Assembly (NCBI GenBank): GCA_934754855.1
Contig: CAKVJR010000110.1
Span: 1 to 5,724 of the forward strand
Direction: 5' to 3'
DNA length: 5,724 nt
Origin: an uncultured Candidatus Melainabacteria bacterium
Lineage (GTDB): Bacteria > Cyanobacteriota > Vampirovibrionia > Gastranaerophilales > Gastranaerophilaceae
The position numbers and the translations under genes are program-made. This document shows, piece by piece, positions 1-5,724 of this stretch (position 1 is its first letter; each line of letters starts with the position of its first letter). The notes under the pieces were generated by a model, which saw nothing but the letters and a program-made list of their open reading frames with translations, made no database searches and was not told the origin of the DNA.

Positions 1-63
1 AAGAAAACACAAATAGTGTTATTTGTTTGAAATTTTTTTGTGATAATTTTTACGACTTTGTAT

Positions 64-81
64 TTTTTTGTAAACAAAAAA
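64..81. repeat. AT-rich inverted repeat upstream of the peptidase gene
   Basis: The arms TTTTTTGT and ACAAAAAA are perfect 8-bp complements separated by two bases. The loop is too short and the stem too A/T-rich for a good transcription terminator, so a protein-binding site or simple T/A-tract structure is more likely. It lies just upstream of the candidate -35 element of the peptidase gene. Its function is unknown. Confidence 0.35.
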
Positions 82-89
82 TTTTTTTA

Positions 90-118
90 TTAAAGAAAAT
101 AAAATTTTGGTCGATAAT
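90..118 (+). promoter_or_regulatory. Candidate promoter of the calpain-like peptidase gene
   Basis: GATAAT at 113-118 (5 of 6 to TATAAT) lies 17 bp after a weak -35, TTAAAG at 90-95 (3 of 6). A second possible -10, TATAGT at 124-129, has no convincing -35. T-tracts at 63-69 and 82-88 could act as an UP-like element. In such AT-rich DNA chance matches are common, so the call is tentative. The rest of positions 1-149 contains no gene that I can see. Confidence 0.3.
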
Positions 119-149
119 GCATGTATAGTGTGGTGAAAGTGACAATTTT

Positions 150-1751
150 ATGGACGGCATAAGAAAATACTCAAAAGAATGGTTTACTCTTCAAGGCAAA
201 AACAATGATGAGTACAGAAATGCGATTTCAAACCTCGAAAATGGTGTGAAATCTACTTTTGGTGGTACATCAAGCCAAACAATCAACAGCAGTATTTTCC
301 TCGGTACAAAAGAAGAAGCACTTGAAAAATATAATGCACACAAAAGCAGCATCAAAGGCATGCCGACTTCTACGATGAAAGGGGTTCAAAAATACGGCGC
401 CGAAAATATTTTTAATGCTTTAGATGCAAACGGTGACGGTGTTGTGACAGAACAGGAATTGAAAGATGTTGCGGCTCTCAGCACTGATGAATTTGCTGAT
501 AAGAATGACGAAACATTCTCCACTGCCGATTTGGAAATTTTGTACGAAAACGCAATGGAATCAGTCAATGCGTCATTTATTGACAAAGGTTTGGAAAAAG
601 AAATTCAATATGAAAACGGTGATGTCACAAAATTAAATTACGACGTAAAAGGCAAACTTTCCTCGAAATATGTCGAAACAGCCAATGATGACGGCACAAA
701 AAGCGGTATTTCATATTACTACTCAAGCAAAGCCACTTCGACTAAAGAAATAGACGAACAGGGAAGAACCACAAATTATAAATACAATTCAAAAGATAAA
801 ACCCAAAACAGAGAAACATCAACTGTTTACAATGATGACGGTTCAAGAACCGTAAGCACAAAAACATATCTTACAACAAGCACAAATGTTTATGATAAAA
901 ACAACGAAATTGTTTCTCATGACCAAAAATACAATTACGATGTAAACGGTAAAATTGAAGATACCAAGCAAGGTTCGGGCATGAATGACTGTTGGGTTTT
1001 GGCAGGTACAAATTCATTGAGAACTTCATCTTACGGTGCGGCTATGATTAAACAAGCCATTACTCAAAACGATGACGGAAGTGTTACAGTTACTTTGAAA
1101 GGGGTTAACAAGTCTTACACATATTCTCCGAAAGAAATTATCGACAATAAATATTCAACTCCGAGCATGAAATATGCAAATGGTGATATGGATATGAACT
1201 TGCTCGAAAGGGCTATCGGAGATTACAGAAAAGAATTAATCGCATCGGGTGATTACAAGAAAAACGGACGTGATTTGAGCAGAACTGCCGGAAAAGATGC
1301 AACGGTTCAAGACCCTCTTAAAGGCGGTCAAATTGACGAGGCTATCTATTATATCACCGGTCAAAAATCTGAATTTGTTTACAGAGATATAGATGCAATT
1401 TCTGACATGCTTGAAACATACGGTGACAGTTCCAACAAGTATGTTATGAACTGCACTTTCCAAAACAAAGATAACAGTATCGGCTCAATTACGACAGGTC
1501 ACGCATACAGTATCGTCGGAGTTGATGAAGACAACGTTTATGTCGTAAATCCTTGGGATTCTTCACAAAAAATCACTTACCCGAAAGAACAATTCCTTGC
1601 TAATGCAAATCAGGTTTCTATGACGGATTTGACTCCCGGAATGGACGAAACACATCTTACACAAGGTTCAGGTCAGGTAATTTCCGAAAATAACACCGAA
1701 AAAGAACCTCGCACTAAGGTTGGAAAATTCCTCAAAAATCTTTTTTCATAA
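150..1751 (+). CDS. Calpain-like cysteine peptidase (family C2) with EF-hand and YD-like repeats
   Basis: Predicted cysteine endopeptidase of 533 aa. Residues 274-283 read Q-G-S-G-M-N-D-C-W-V, matching the calpain active-site block with nucleophile C281 and oxyanion Q274. G-H-A-Y-S at 450-454 supplies H451 and N-P-W at 467-469 supplies N467, so the C2 triad is intact. Residues 92-103 form a canonical Ca2+-binding EF-hand loop (D92, N94, D96, G97, T100, E103); a second at about 117-129 looks degenerate. Residues 150-272 are rich in Asn, Asp, Lys, Thr and Tyr, with YD-x-x-G-like units (at about 164, 201, 227 and 248-269) resembling YD/RHS beta repeats. There is no Sec signal peptide or membrane segment. 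The tail (515-533) is basic and could form an amphipathic helix. The chosen ATG has GGTGAAAG about 10 bases upstream, and an in-frame TAG at 126-128 limits extension. Substrate and location are unknown; Ca2+ control is inferred. Peptidase identity is fairly sure. Confidence 0.87.
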   Translation: MDGIRKYSKEWFTLQGKNNDEYRNAISNLENGVKSTFGGTSSQTINSSIFLGTKEEALEKYNAHKSSIKGMPTSTMKGVQKYGAENIFNALDANGDGVVTEQELKDVAALSTDEFADKNDETFSTADLEILYENAMESVNASFIDKGLEKEIQYENGDVTKLNYDVKGKLSSKYVETANDDGTKSGISYYYSSKATSTKEIDEQGRTTNYKYNSKDKTQNRETSTVYNDDGSRTVSTKTYLTTSTNVYDKNNEIVSHDQKYNYDVNGKIEDTKQGSGMNDCWVLAGTNSLRTSSYGAAMIKQAITQNDDGSVTVTLKGVNKSYTYSPKEIIDNKYSTPSMKYANGDMDMNLLERAIGDYRKELIASGDYKKNGRDLSRTAGKDATVQDPLKGGQIDEAIYYITGQKSEFVYRDIDAISDMLETYGDSSNKYVMNCTFQNKDNSIGSITTGHAYSIVGVDEDNVYVVNPWDSSQKITYPKEQFLANANQVSMTDLTPGMDETHLTQGSGQVISENNTEKEPRTKVGKFLKNLFS

Positions 1752-1757
1752 AAAGAT
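1738..1757. terminator. Weak bidirectional hairpin between convergent genes
   Basis: ATCTTTTT (1738-1745) and AAAAAGAT (1750-1757) form a perfect 8-bp stem with a 4-base loop, straddling the stop codon of the peptidase gene. Read on the minus strand, the stem is followed by four Ts, so it could end the mscL transcript. It has only one G:C pair and would be weak. The 18-bp gap between the convergent genes leaves no room for a separate terminator. Confidence 0.3.
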
Positions 1758-1769
1758 ATAAGGTTTGAA

Positions 1770-2252
1770 TTATTCGATGTTGCTTGTGCAATAAGGGCAT
1801 TTTGTTGCCTTAATGTTGATTGTTGAATAACATTTCGGGCATGTTTTCGTTGTGATTGCTTCTTCTTTTTCGCATTCTTTTACGGCAAGCGATTTGAGTT
1901 TGTTAATTGCCTTAATGAGGATAAAAACTGCAATTACGACGATAGAAAAACTTATCAAAGAATTGATGAAAACGCCGTAGTTGATTGTGACTGCACCTGC
2001 TTTTTGTGCGGCGTCCAATGAGGGGTATTTTATGATTTCGCCTGCATTATTGGGGAGTGTGAGGTATAAGTTTGTAAAGTCAACTTTTCCCATTAACCAG
2101 CCCAATGGCGGCATGATTATGTCTTTTACCATTGAATCAACGATTTTTCCGAACGCTGCACCAATGATAATACCGACTGCCATGTCAATAACATTTCCTT
2201 TTACCGCAAAGGTTTTCAACTCTTCTAAGGTATTTTTCATAAAATTCGCCAT
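1770..2252 (-). CDS. mscL: Large-conductance mechanosensitive channel MscL with C-terminal zinc ribbon
   Basis: MscL forms a homopentameric inner-membrane pore that opens under membrane tension to release solutes during hypo-osmotic shock. This 160-aa protein shows the family layout. An amphipathic N-terminal helix (about 1-14) is followed by TM1 with the signature G-N-V-I-D-M-A-V-G (19-27) and G-A-A-F-G-K-I-V (31-38). A periplasmic loop (about 50-90) leads to TM2 (about 92-115). The end is unusual: a charged linker (119-135) leads to C138-x-x-C141 and C152-x-x-C155, a zinc-ribbon pattern that makes it longer than the roughly 136 aa of the E. coli form. A further Cys lies at 127. The ATG has AAGGGGA five bases upstream; the internal Met5 is less likely. 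The gene is divergent from the glycosyltransferase operon and convergent with the peptidase gene. The MscL call is certain; zinc binding is inferred from the motif. Confidence 0.97.
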   Translation of the reverse strand: MANFMKNTLEELKTFAVKGNVIDMAVGIIIGAAFGKIVDSMVKDIIMPPLGWLMGKVDFTNLYLTLPNNAGEIIKYPSLDAAQKAGAVTINYGVFINSLISFSIVVIAVFILIKAINKLKSLAVKECEKEEAITTKTCPKCYSTINIKATKCPYCTSNIE

Positions 2253-2256
2253 AATT

Positions 2257-2263
2257 TCCCCTT
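2257..2263 (-). promoter_or_regulatory. Ribosome-binding site of mscL
   Basis: On the minus strand AAGGGGA precedes the ATG by four bases. This supports the start giving M-A-N-F-M over the in-frame Met four codons later. Confidence 0.6.
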
Positions 2264-2270
2264 TTTCACA

Positions 2271-2299
2271 ATTATATGATAAAAATTCAAATTTGCTAT
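2271..2299 (-). promoter_or_regulatory. Candidate mscL promoter
   Basis: On the minus strand a perfect -10 TATAAT (2276-2271) lies 17 bp after ATAGCA (2299-2294, 3 of 6 to TTGACA). Transcription would start near 2264, leaving a leader of about 12 bases that just includes the ribosome-binding site. The -10 is convincing and the -35 is weak. Confidence 0.5.
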
Positions 2300-2320
2300 C
2301 GTCCGACTCTCGTTTATGCT
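2293..2320 (+). promoter_or_regulatory. Candidate promoter of the GT-C operon, giving a near-leaderless mRNA
   Basis: TTGCTA at 2293-2298 (4 of 6 to TTGACA) and TATGCT at 2315-2320 (4 of 6 to TATAAT) are 16 bp apart. The predicted transcription start is near 2327, only about five bases before the ATG at 2332. No Shine-Dalgarno sequence is visible upstream of that ATG, which agrees with leaderless or near-leaderless translation. Confidence 0.4.
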
Positions 2321-2334
2321 AAACTTAGTTTATG
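2312..2334. repeat. Overlapping GTTTA/TAAAC repeats at the GT-C operon start
   Basis: GTTTATG occurs at 2312-2318 and again at 2328-2334. Between them, TAAACT (2320-2325) pairs with AGTTTA (2327-2332) as a perfect 6-1-6 palindrome, and GTTTA (2312-2316) pairs with TAAAC (2320-2324). The cluster covers the -10 element, the predicted start site and the start codon. It could be an operator, or an RNA hairpin at the very 5' end of the transcript. No regulator is identifiable. Confidence 0.35.
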
Positions 2335-3816
2335 GACATAAAAAAGATAAATTTTGTTAAATATTTTGAAATTTTCTTTGCCGTATTGATAATTTTGGCA
2401 GGAATTTTTTTAAGGTGGAAAGTTTGGCAGACGAATTTATCTTTTTGGGTGGACGAAGATGCGTTAATTCGCAATGCAACGGATATTCTGAATTGTACTT
2501 ATCCGATATGGCGTGGGCTTGAGGCAGAGTATTCTCCTCCGATATTTTTTGGTTTGACAAGACCGATTTATTTGCTTTTCGGGTATAATGAACTCGCATT
2601 CAGATTTATCCCGTTTATGGCGTCAGTGCTGGCTTTGCCTGCTATGGCAGTGTTGTCAAAAAAAATATTAAAAACGCCGTTTTTGTTTTTGGCACCGTTG
2701 TTTTTGGTTGCAATCAACGAAAATCTGTTATTTTATACCCAATATTATAAATTTTACTCGACGGATTTTTTGGTTACATTGTTGATTTCAATTGCGGTTT
2801 TTTCGCTGTCGTTTGAAAAATTTTCTTATAAACAGGCGATTTTTTGGGGCTTGGTTGCTGGTTTTGCATCTTGGAGTGCATATAGTGCAATCTTTTATTT
2901 GATTGGCATTTTCGGATTTTTGTTTATCAAAATTTTGTTCAATTTTTCAAAAGAAAAACTTTTGAAATTTTGCTGTTTGGCTACTCCTTTCTCGGTTATG
3001 ACCTGTTGGTATTATATCGAAGTCATACTCAGAAGAACGAATTATGAGTGGCTGCAATCCGAGTGGAGTATTCTCGGAAACGGTAGTTTCTATCCCCATT
3101 CTTTCGGAGATGTTTCATTACTTTTCCGTTACCATACGTTGTTGAATTTTACCGAAATTCAATTGTGGGTGTTGATTTTGGTGATGATTTTCGGGTTTAT
3201 TGCTTTGATTTCAAAATTTAAAATGAAAGCGGTTTATTTTATTTCCCCCTGTTTGGTAATGCTGGCTCTTGCTTTTATGGAAAAATATCCTTTCATTGAA
3301 CGTCAGACACTGTTTTTGTTTTCGACACTGTTGATTTTGATTTTTAATGGGTGCGATTTTGTTGATATGTGGAAGAAGTCAAAATTTTTGGGCTTTTTGT
3401 CGTTCGGATTTTTGATATTTACTGCAAACCTTTGGAAAACGTATGATTTTAACTATTTGTCGCACGTTGTAAATGACAGAAAATATTTTTGCATGTCTAT
3501 GGCGAGAGAATTTTATCGTCATCTTGAAAAAGAGTATAAATTAGATGATTGGGTGTATTCTTGCGGTCGTGATGCAAGTTTGCGGATTTATGATTCAAAA
3601 AATATAATTAATTTTTATACAAATATTGAAGAAATTGATGGTCTTGATGCATTTTTGAAAAAAGTTCCGAAAGGGACAAGGGTGCATATTTACATTGCCG
3701 AGTACCCTTATGTCGGGGACGAGTACGTTAAATTTTACGATTTTATCAAAAAAAATTGTGCTATAATTCAAGAAATTCAAGAACCTATGGGAACTTATGT
3801 TTTGTTCAGGAGATAA
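2332..3816 (+). CDS. Polytopic GT-C glycosyltransferase (PMT/ArnT-like), first paralogue
   Basis: A 494-aa integral membrane protein of the GT-C fold. Such enzymes move a sugar from a polyprenyl-phosphate donor to an acceptor on the outer face of the membrane; donor and acceptor here are unknown. About ten hydrophobic helices span residues 11-368, starting with TM1 at 11-29. The first extracytoplasmic loop has W39-V-D41-E42, the acidic pair expected to be catalytic. Other family-type blocks are P69-P70, G84-Y-N-E-L-A-F-R-F, Y135-T-Q-Y-Y-K-F-Y and Y319-P-F-I-E-R. A soluble C-terminal domain (about 370-494) is probably extracytoplasmic. The ATG has no visible ribosome-binding site and sits about five bases after a predicted transcription start. 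The next gene is a paralogue immediately downstream in the same operon. Family membership is well supported, but a specific role (lipid, polysaccharide or protein glycosylation) is not. Confidence 0.82.
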   Translation: MDIKKINFVKYFEIFFAVLIILAGIFLRWKVWQTNLSFWVDEDALIRNATDILNCTYPIWRGLEAEYSPPIFFGLTRPIYLLFGYNELAFRFIPFMASVLALPAMAVLSKKILKTPFLFLAPLFLVAINENLLFYTQYYKFYSTDFLVTLLISIAVFSLSFEKFSYKQAIFWGLVAGFASWSAYSAIFYLIGIFGFLFIKILFNFSKEKLLKFCCLATPFSVMTCWYYIEVILRRTNYEWLQSEWSILGNGSFYPHSFGDVSLLFRYHTLLNFTEIQLWVLILVMIFGFIALISKFKMKAVYFISPCLVMLALAFMEKYPFIERQTLFLFSTLLILIFNGCDFVDMWKKSKFLGFLSFGFLIFTANLWKTYDFNYLSHVVNDRKYFCMSMAREFYRHLEKEYKLDDWVYSCGRDASLRIYDSKNIINFYTNIEEIDGLDAFLKKVPKGTRVHIYIAEYPYVGDEYVKFYDFIKKNCAIIQEIQEPMGTYVLFRR

Positions 3817-3820
3817 ATTG
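3808..3820 (+). promoter_or_regulatory. Ribosome-binding site and TTG start of the second GT-C gene
   Basis: AGGAG at 3808-3812 lies five bases before TTG at 3818-3820, an optimal arrangement. The first gene's TAA (3814-3816) sits between them, as in translationally coupled operons. The competing ATG at 3797 has only GGGA at 3789-3792 and lies inside the preceding gene. Confidence 0.65.
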
Positions 3821-5320
3821 AAAAGTAATATTTTAAAAATCGGAAAAATAATTTTTTATCTCTTTGCAATTCTTTTGTTTGTTTATGCGATTGCTTATAA
3901 AACAGACGTATGGCTTTGCGAACCGGGGTTTTTCGGGGACGAAGGTGCTTTAATAACAAACTTGCAAAATCGGACTTTTGGGCAATTATTTTTGCCATTG
4001 GACGAAAATCAATGCTGCCCGCCATTTATTATGTGCTTTTTCAAATTAACTTATATGATTTTCGGACTGAATGAGGCGGCTTTGAGATTTTTGCCTTACA
4101 TAAGCGGCGTGGCTTCTCTTATTTTGGCGTTTTTTATCGGGAAAAAAGTTTTTAAATTCCGTTCGACGACATTGGCTTTTTTGTCATTTTTTGCATTTTC
4201 TAATCAAATAATTTATTACAGTCAGGAGTTTAAGCAATATTCTTCCGATGTATTTTTTGCACTTTTGACACTATTTGTGTTTTTGATGTTTAAAGATAAA
4301 ATTTCAACGAATTTAAGAGCGGTATGTTTCGGTGTATTCTTAGGTTTGACGGGGTTTGTAAGTTTTCCTGCCGAATTTGTTATTGCTCCGATTTGTTTTT
4401 ATTTTTTGTTTGAATATTTAAAGAAAAAAGATTATAAACGCTTGTTATGTATGGCATTGCCATATATTTTGCTGACGGCGGTTTTGTTTTTCCTGATGAT
4501 TTTAAAAACATTGAAGGGCGAAATGTTGCAAATGGAGATGTGGGTTGACGGTTGCGACACATTCAGGTCTTTTGAGTCACTTAAATCTCTTTGCGATTAT
4601 TTGTTCGGTTGTTTCTGCTTTTTGCCTTTGATTGTAATGTTTTTGTCGGGAGTCGTTTATCTTGCTGTTAAAGAACGATTTTTGTTATATTGTTTCTTGA
4701 CGCCGATTATTTTTAATATTATTTCGGGCTATTGCCATTTGTATCCGTTTACTGCGACAAGAGTGATTTTGTGGCTTATTCCGTTTGTTTTGCTTATCAC
4801 TTTTAAATCGTTTGATATTTTCAGAACAAAAAATGAGATTTTGAATATTATTTTTGAAATATTGATTTTTGTTTTTGCAATTTACGGATTTTGGGGAACG
4901 AATAGTTCAAAACCCACTAAAATGAACCCTGAATTACCTTATTATTACTATCGTTCCAATGCAAAAGAGTATGTTAAAAAACTTGACGAAAAAGATGTTA
5001 AGCCGAATGATGTTATTTTTGTAGATTGCCAAGGTGAGGGTATTTTTAAAGTTTATGACCAAAAAAACAAATATGAAGATAATGTTGTTTATCAATTTTA
5101 TCGAACGGCTGTTGACTGTTATAATCCGAATTTGTCAAAAACAAAGAGGAGTCTTGATGATTTTCCCGCAGGAACGCATATTTGGTTCTATAATTCAAAG
5201 ATTTATCCCGATGAAGTTTTAGTTGATGAAGTTTGTCAATGGATAGATGAAAACGCAAAAATATTATCGAAAGAATCCGATATATACGGCGATTTGCTCT
5301 ATGTCAAAAAAATTAAATAA
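3818..5320 (+). CDS. Polytopic GT-C glycosyltransferase (PMT/ArnT-like), second paralogue
   Basis: A 500-aa membrane glycosyltransferase of the same GT-C type as its upstream neighbour, expected to use a polyprenyl-phosphate sugar on the outer membrane face; substrates are unknown. From the TTG start, residues 39-46 read F-G-D-E-G-A-L-I, placing the acidic pair at D41-E42 exactly as in the first paralogue. V31-W32 also coincide, with no gap. Shared blocks follow: P68-P69, G83-L-N-E-A-A-L-R-F, Y134-S-Q-E-F-K-Q-Y and Y309-P-F-T-A-T-R. The soluble C-terminal domain (about 372-500) shares Y-D-x-K-N (413-417) and P-x-G-T (450-453) with the neighbour. About ten membrane helices lie between. I chose TTG for its AGGAG site and this alignment; starting at the ATG at 3797 would add seven residues and a 20-bp overlap. 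The gene is one base downstream of its paralogue, probably co-transcribed and translationally coupled. Confidence 0.82.
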   Translation: MKSNILKIGKIIFYLFAILLFVYAIAYKTDVWLCEPGFFGDEGALITNLQNRTFGQLFLPLDENQCCPPFIMCFFKLTYMIFGLNEAALRFLPYISGVASLILAFFIGKKVFKFRSTTLAFLSFFAFSNQIIYYSQEFKQYSSDVFFALLTLFVFLMFKDKISTNLRAVCFGVFLGLTGFVSFPAEFVIAPICFYFLFEYLKKKDYKRLLCMALPYILLTAVLFFLMILKTLKGEMLQMEMWVDGCDTFRSFESLKSLCDYLFGCFCFLPLIVMFLSGVVYLAVKERFLLYCFLTPIIFNIISGYCHLYPFTATRVILWLIPFVLLITFKSFDIFRTKNEILNIIFEILIFVFAIYGFWGTNSSKPTKMNPELPYYYYRSNAKEYVKKLDEKDVKPNDVIFVDCQGEGIFKVYDQKNKYEDNVVYQFYRTAVDCYNPNLSKTKRSLDDFPAGTHIWFYNSKIYPDEVLVDEVCQWIDENAKILSKESDIYGDLLYVKKIK

Positions 5321-5326
5321 TTGTTT

Positions 5327-5724
5327 TTAAAGTTTTCTCTGACCCTTGTTTAAAATGGGTAAAAAGACTTTACCTTCTTCGATTTCGATGGTTCTCGATT
5401 TTGCTTTTGTTTTTAAGAATTTTTCAAGTCCGTCGGCTATTGCTTTTGCCGCTTGGCGTTGAAATTTCGGATTTGTTAATTTTAAATATTCGTCAGGATT
5501 GGGCATATATCCGACTTCGACTAAGACCGAAACGGGCATGGTTGGGCGGGTTAGGACGAAACTTGAATATCTTGTGCCGTCGTCACGAAGTTTGAGTTGT
5601 TCTGCCATTGTTTTTTTGATTGTGTCGGCAAGGTCTTTTGCGTGGTCATTGTACCAAAAAACACTGACTCCGTGCTTTTCGAGCGGATTACCGTCCACCA
5701 TTGAGTTTGAGTGAATGCTTATGC
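5327..5724 (-). CDS. N-acetylmuramoyl-L-alanine amidase (Amidase_3), 3' part only
   Basis: The C-terminal ~132 residues of a zinc-dependent amidase that cuts the bond between MurNAc and the stem peptide of peptidoglycan. The frame stays open to the right edge, so the start lies outside the window; the Met codon at 5701 is internal. The first readable residues are I-S-I-H-S-N-S, the Amidase_3 block whose His (5711-5713) binds zinc. V-L-V-E-V-G-Y-M carries the catalytic Glu (5516-5518), followed by N-P-D-E-Y-L-K-L and the closing helix A-A-K-A-I-A-D-G-L. About 27 residues of charged tail follow the domain. Expected to act in the periplasm or at the cell surface in wall remodelling or daughter-cell separation. 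Any export signal, AMIN domain or other N-terminal part cannot be seen. It converges on the GT-C operon with six bases between stop codons. Family call secure; the specific paralogue (AmiA/B/C-like) is not assignable. Confidence 0.93.
   Translation of the reverse strand, partial: ISIHSNSMVDGNPLEKHGVSVFWYNDHAKDLADTIKKTMAEQLKLRDDGTRYSSFVLTRPTMPVSVLVEVGYMPNPDEYLKLTNPKFQRQAAKAIADGLEKFLKTKAKSRTIEIEEGKVFLPILNKGQRKL

Noticed and set aside
460..540. Second EF-hand after the first in the peptidase
   Set aside because: The stretch around residues 117-129 has some acidic residues but lacks the loop glycine and a glutamate at position 12, so at best it is a degenerate partner.
1981..2322. Open frame on + opposite mscL (113 codons)
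   Set aside because: It is wholly antisense to a certain mscL and its divergent promoter region, and its translation matches nothing I recognise.
5034..5258. Short open frames on both strands inside the second GT-C gene
   Set aside because: They lie inside the conserved C-terminal domain of a better-supported gene and lack convincing starts.
5306..5328. Possible bidirectional terminator at the GT-C/amidase junction
   Set aside because: The 9-bp stem is entirely A:T with one mismatch, too weak to support a terminator call in such AT-rich DNA.
5327..5701. Complete 124-aa amidase gene starting at Met 5701
   Set aside because: The frame continues upstream through the conserved S-I-H-S-N block to the window edge, so this Met is internal.
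5401..5714. Two + strand open frames over the amidase region
   Set aside because: They are shadows of the Amidase_3 frame, whose zinc-ligand and catalytic motifs are clear on the minus strand.
1..5724. Defence island, CRISPR or mobile element
   Set aside because: No repeat-spacer array, transposase, integrase, terminal repeats or recognisable defence gene is present.

Overview
The window is a low-GC, conventionally coded bacterial segment. TGG is read as Trp and there is no sign of recoding. It holds four complete protein genes and the 3' part of a fifth. The genes are a calpain-like cysteine peptidase, a large-conductance mechanosensitive channel with a zinc ribbon, two tandem polytopic GT-C glycosyltransferases, and a cell-wall amidase fragment. 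A sugar-decorated envelope and a peptidoglycan amidase suggest a free-standing cell with a murein wall. The style (A/T-rich genes, EF-hand protein, zinc-ribbon MscL, near-leaderless promoter) would fit a gut-type non-photosynthetic relative of cyanobacteria (Gastranaerophilales/'Melainabacteria'). This is an impression only, and the window contains no phylogenetic marker that settles it.

Layout: positions 1-149 are AT-rich upstream DNA with T-tracts, a small palindrome and a candidate promoter. A 533-aa peptidase gene follows on + (150-1751), with one canonical EF-hand, a YD/RHS-like beta-repeat region and a C-terminal C2 (calpain) catalytic domain. It converges, across 18 bp, on mscL on - (1770-2252). 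The 79-bp spacer 2253-2331 is a divergent promoter region serving mscL leftward and the glycosyltransferase pair rightward. The two glycosyltransferases (2332-3816 and 3818-5320) are tandem paralogues in one operon. The second most likely starts at a TTG with a strong AGGAG ribosome-binding site rather than at the upstream ATG. The pair converges, across 6 bp, on an N-acetylmuramoyl-L-alanine amidase gene on - that runs off the right edge.

The genes do not form an obvious single pathway. mscL, the GT-C pair and the amidase all act at the envelope. The peptidase has its own transcription unit and no recognisable export signal. The most unusual item is the peptidase architecture: EF-hand first, then YD-like repeats, then a C-terminal calpain core with intact Cys/His/Asn. 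I see no CRISPR array, tRNA, rRNA, insertion sequence or defence system here.
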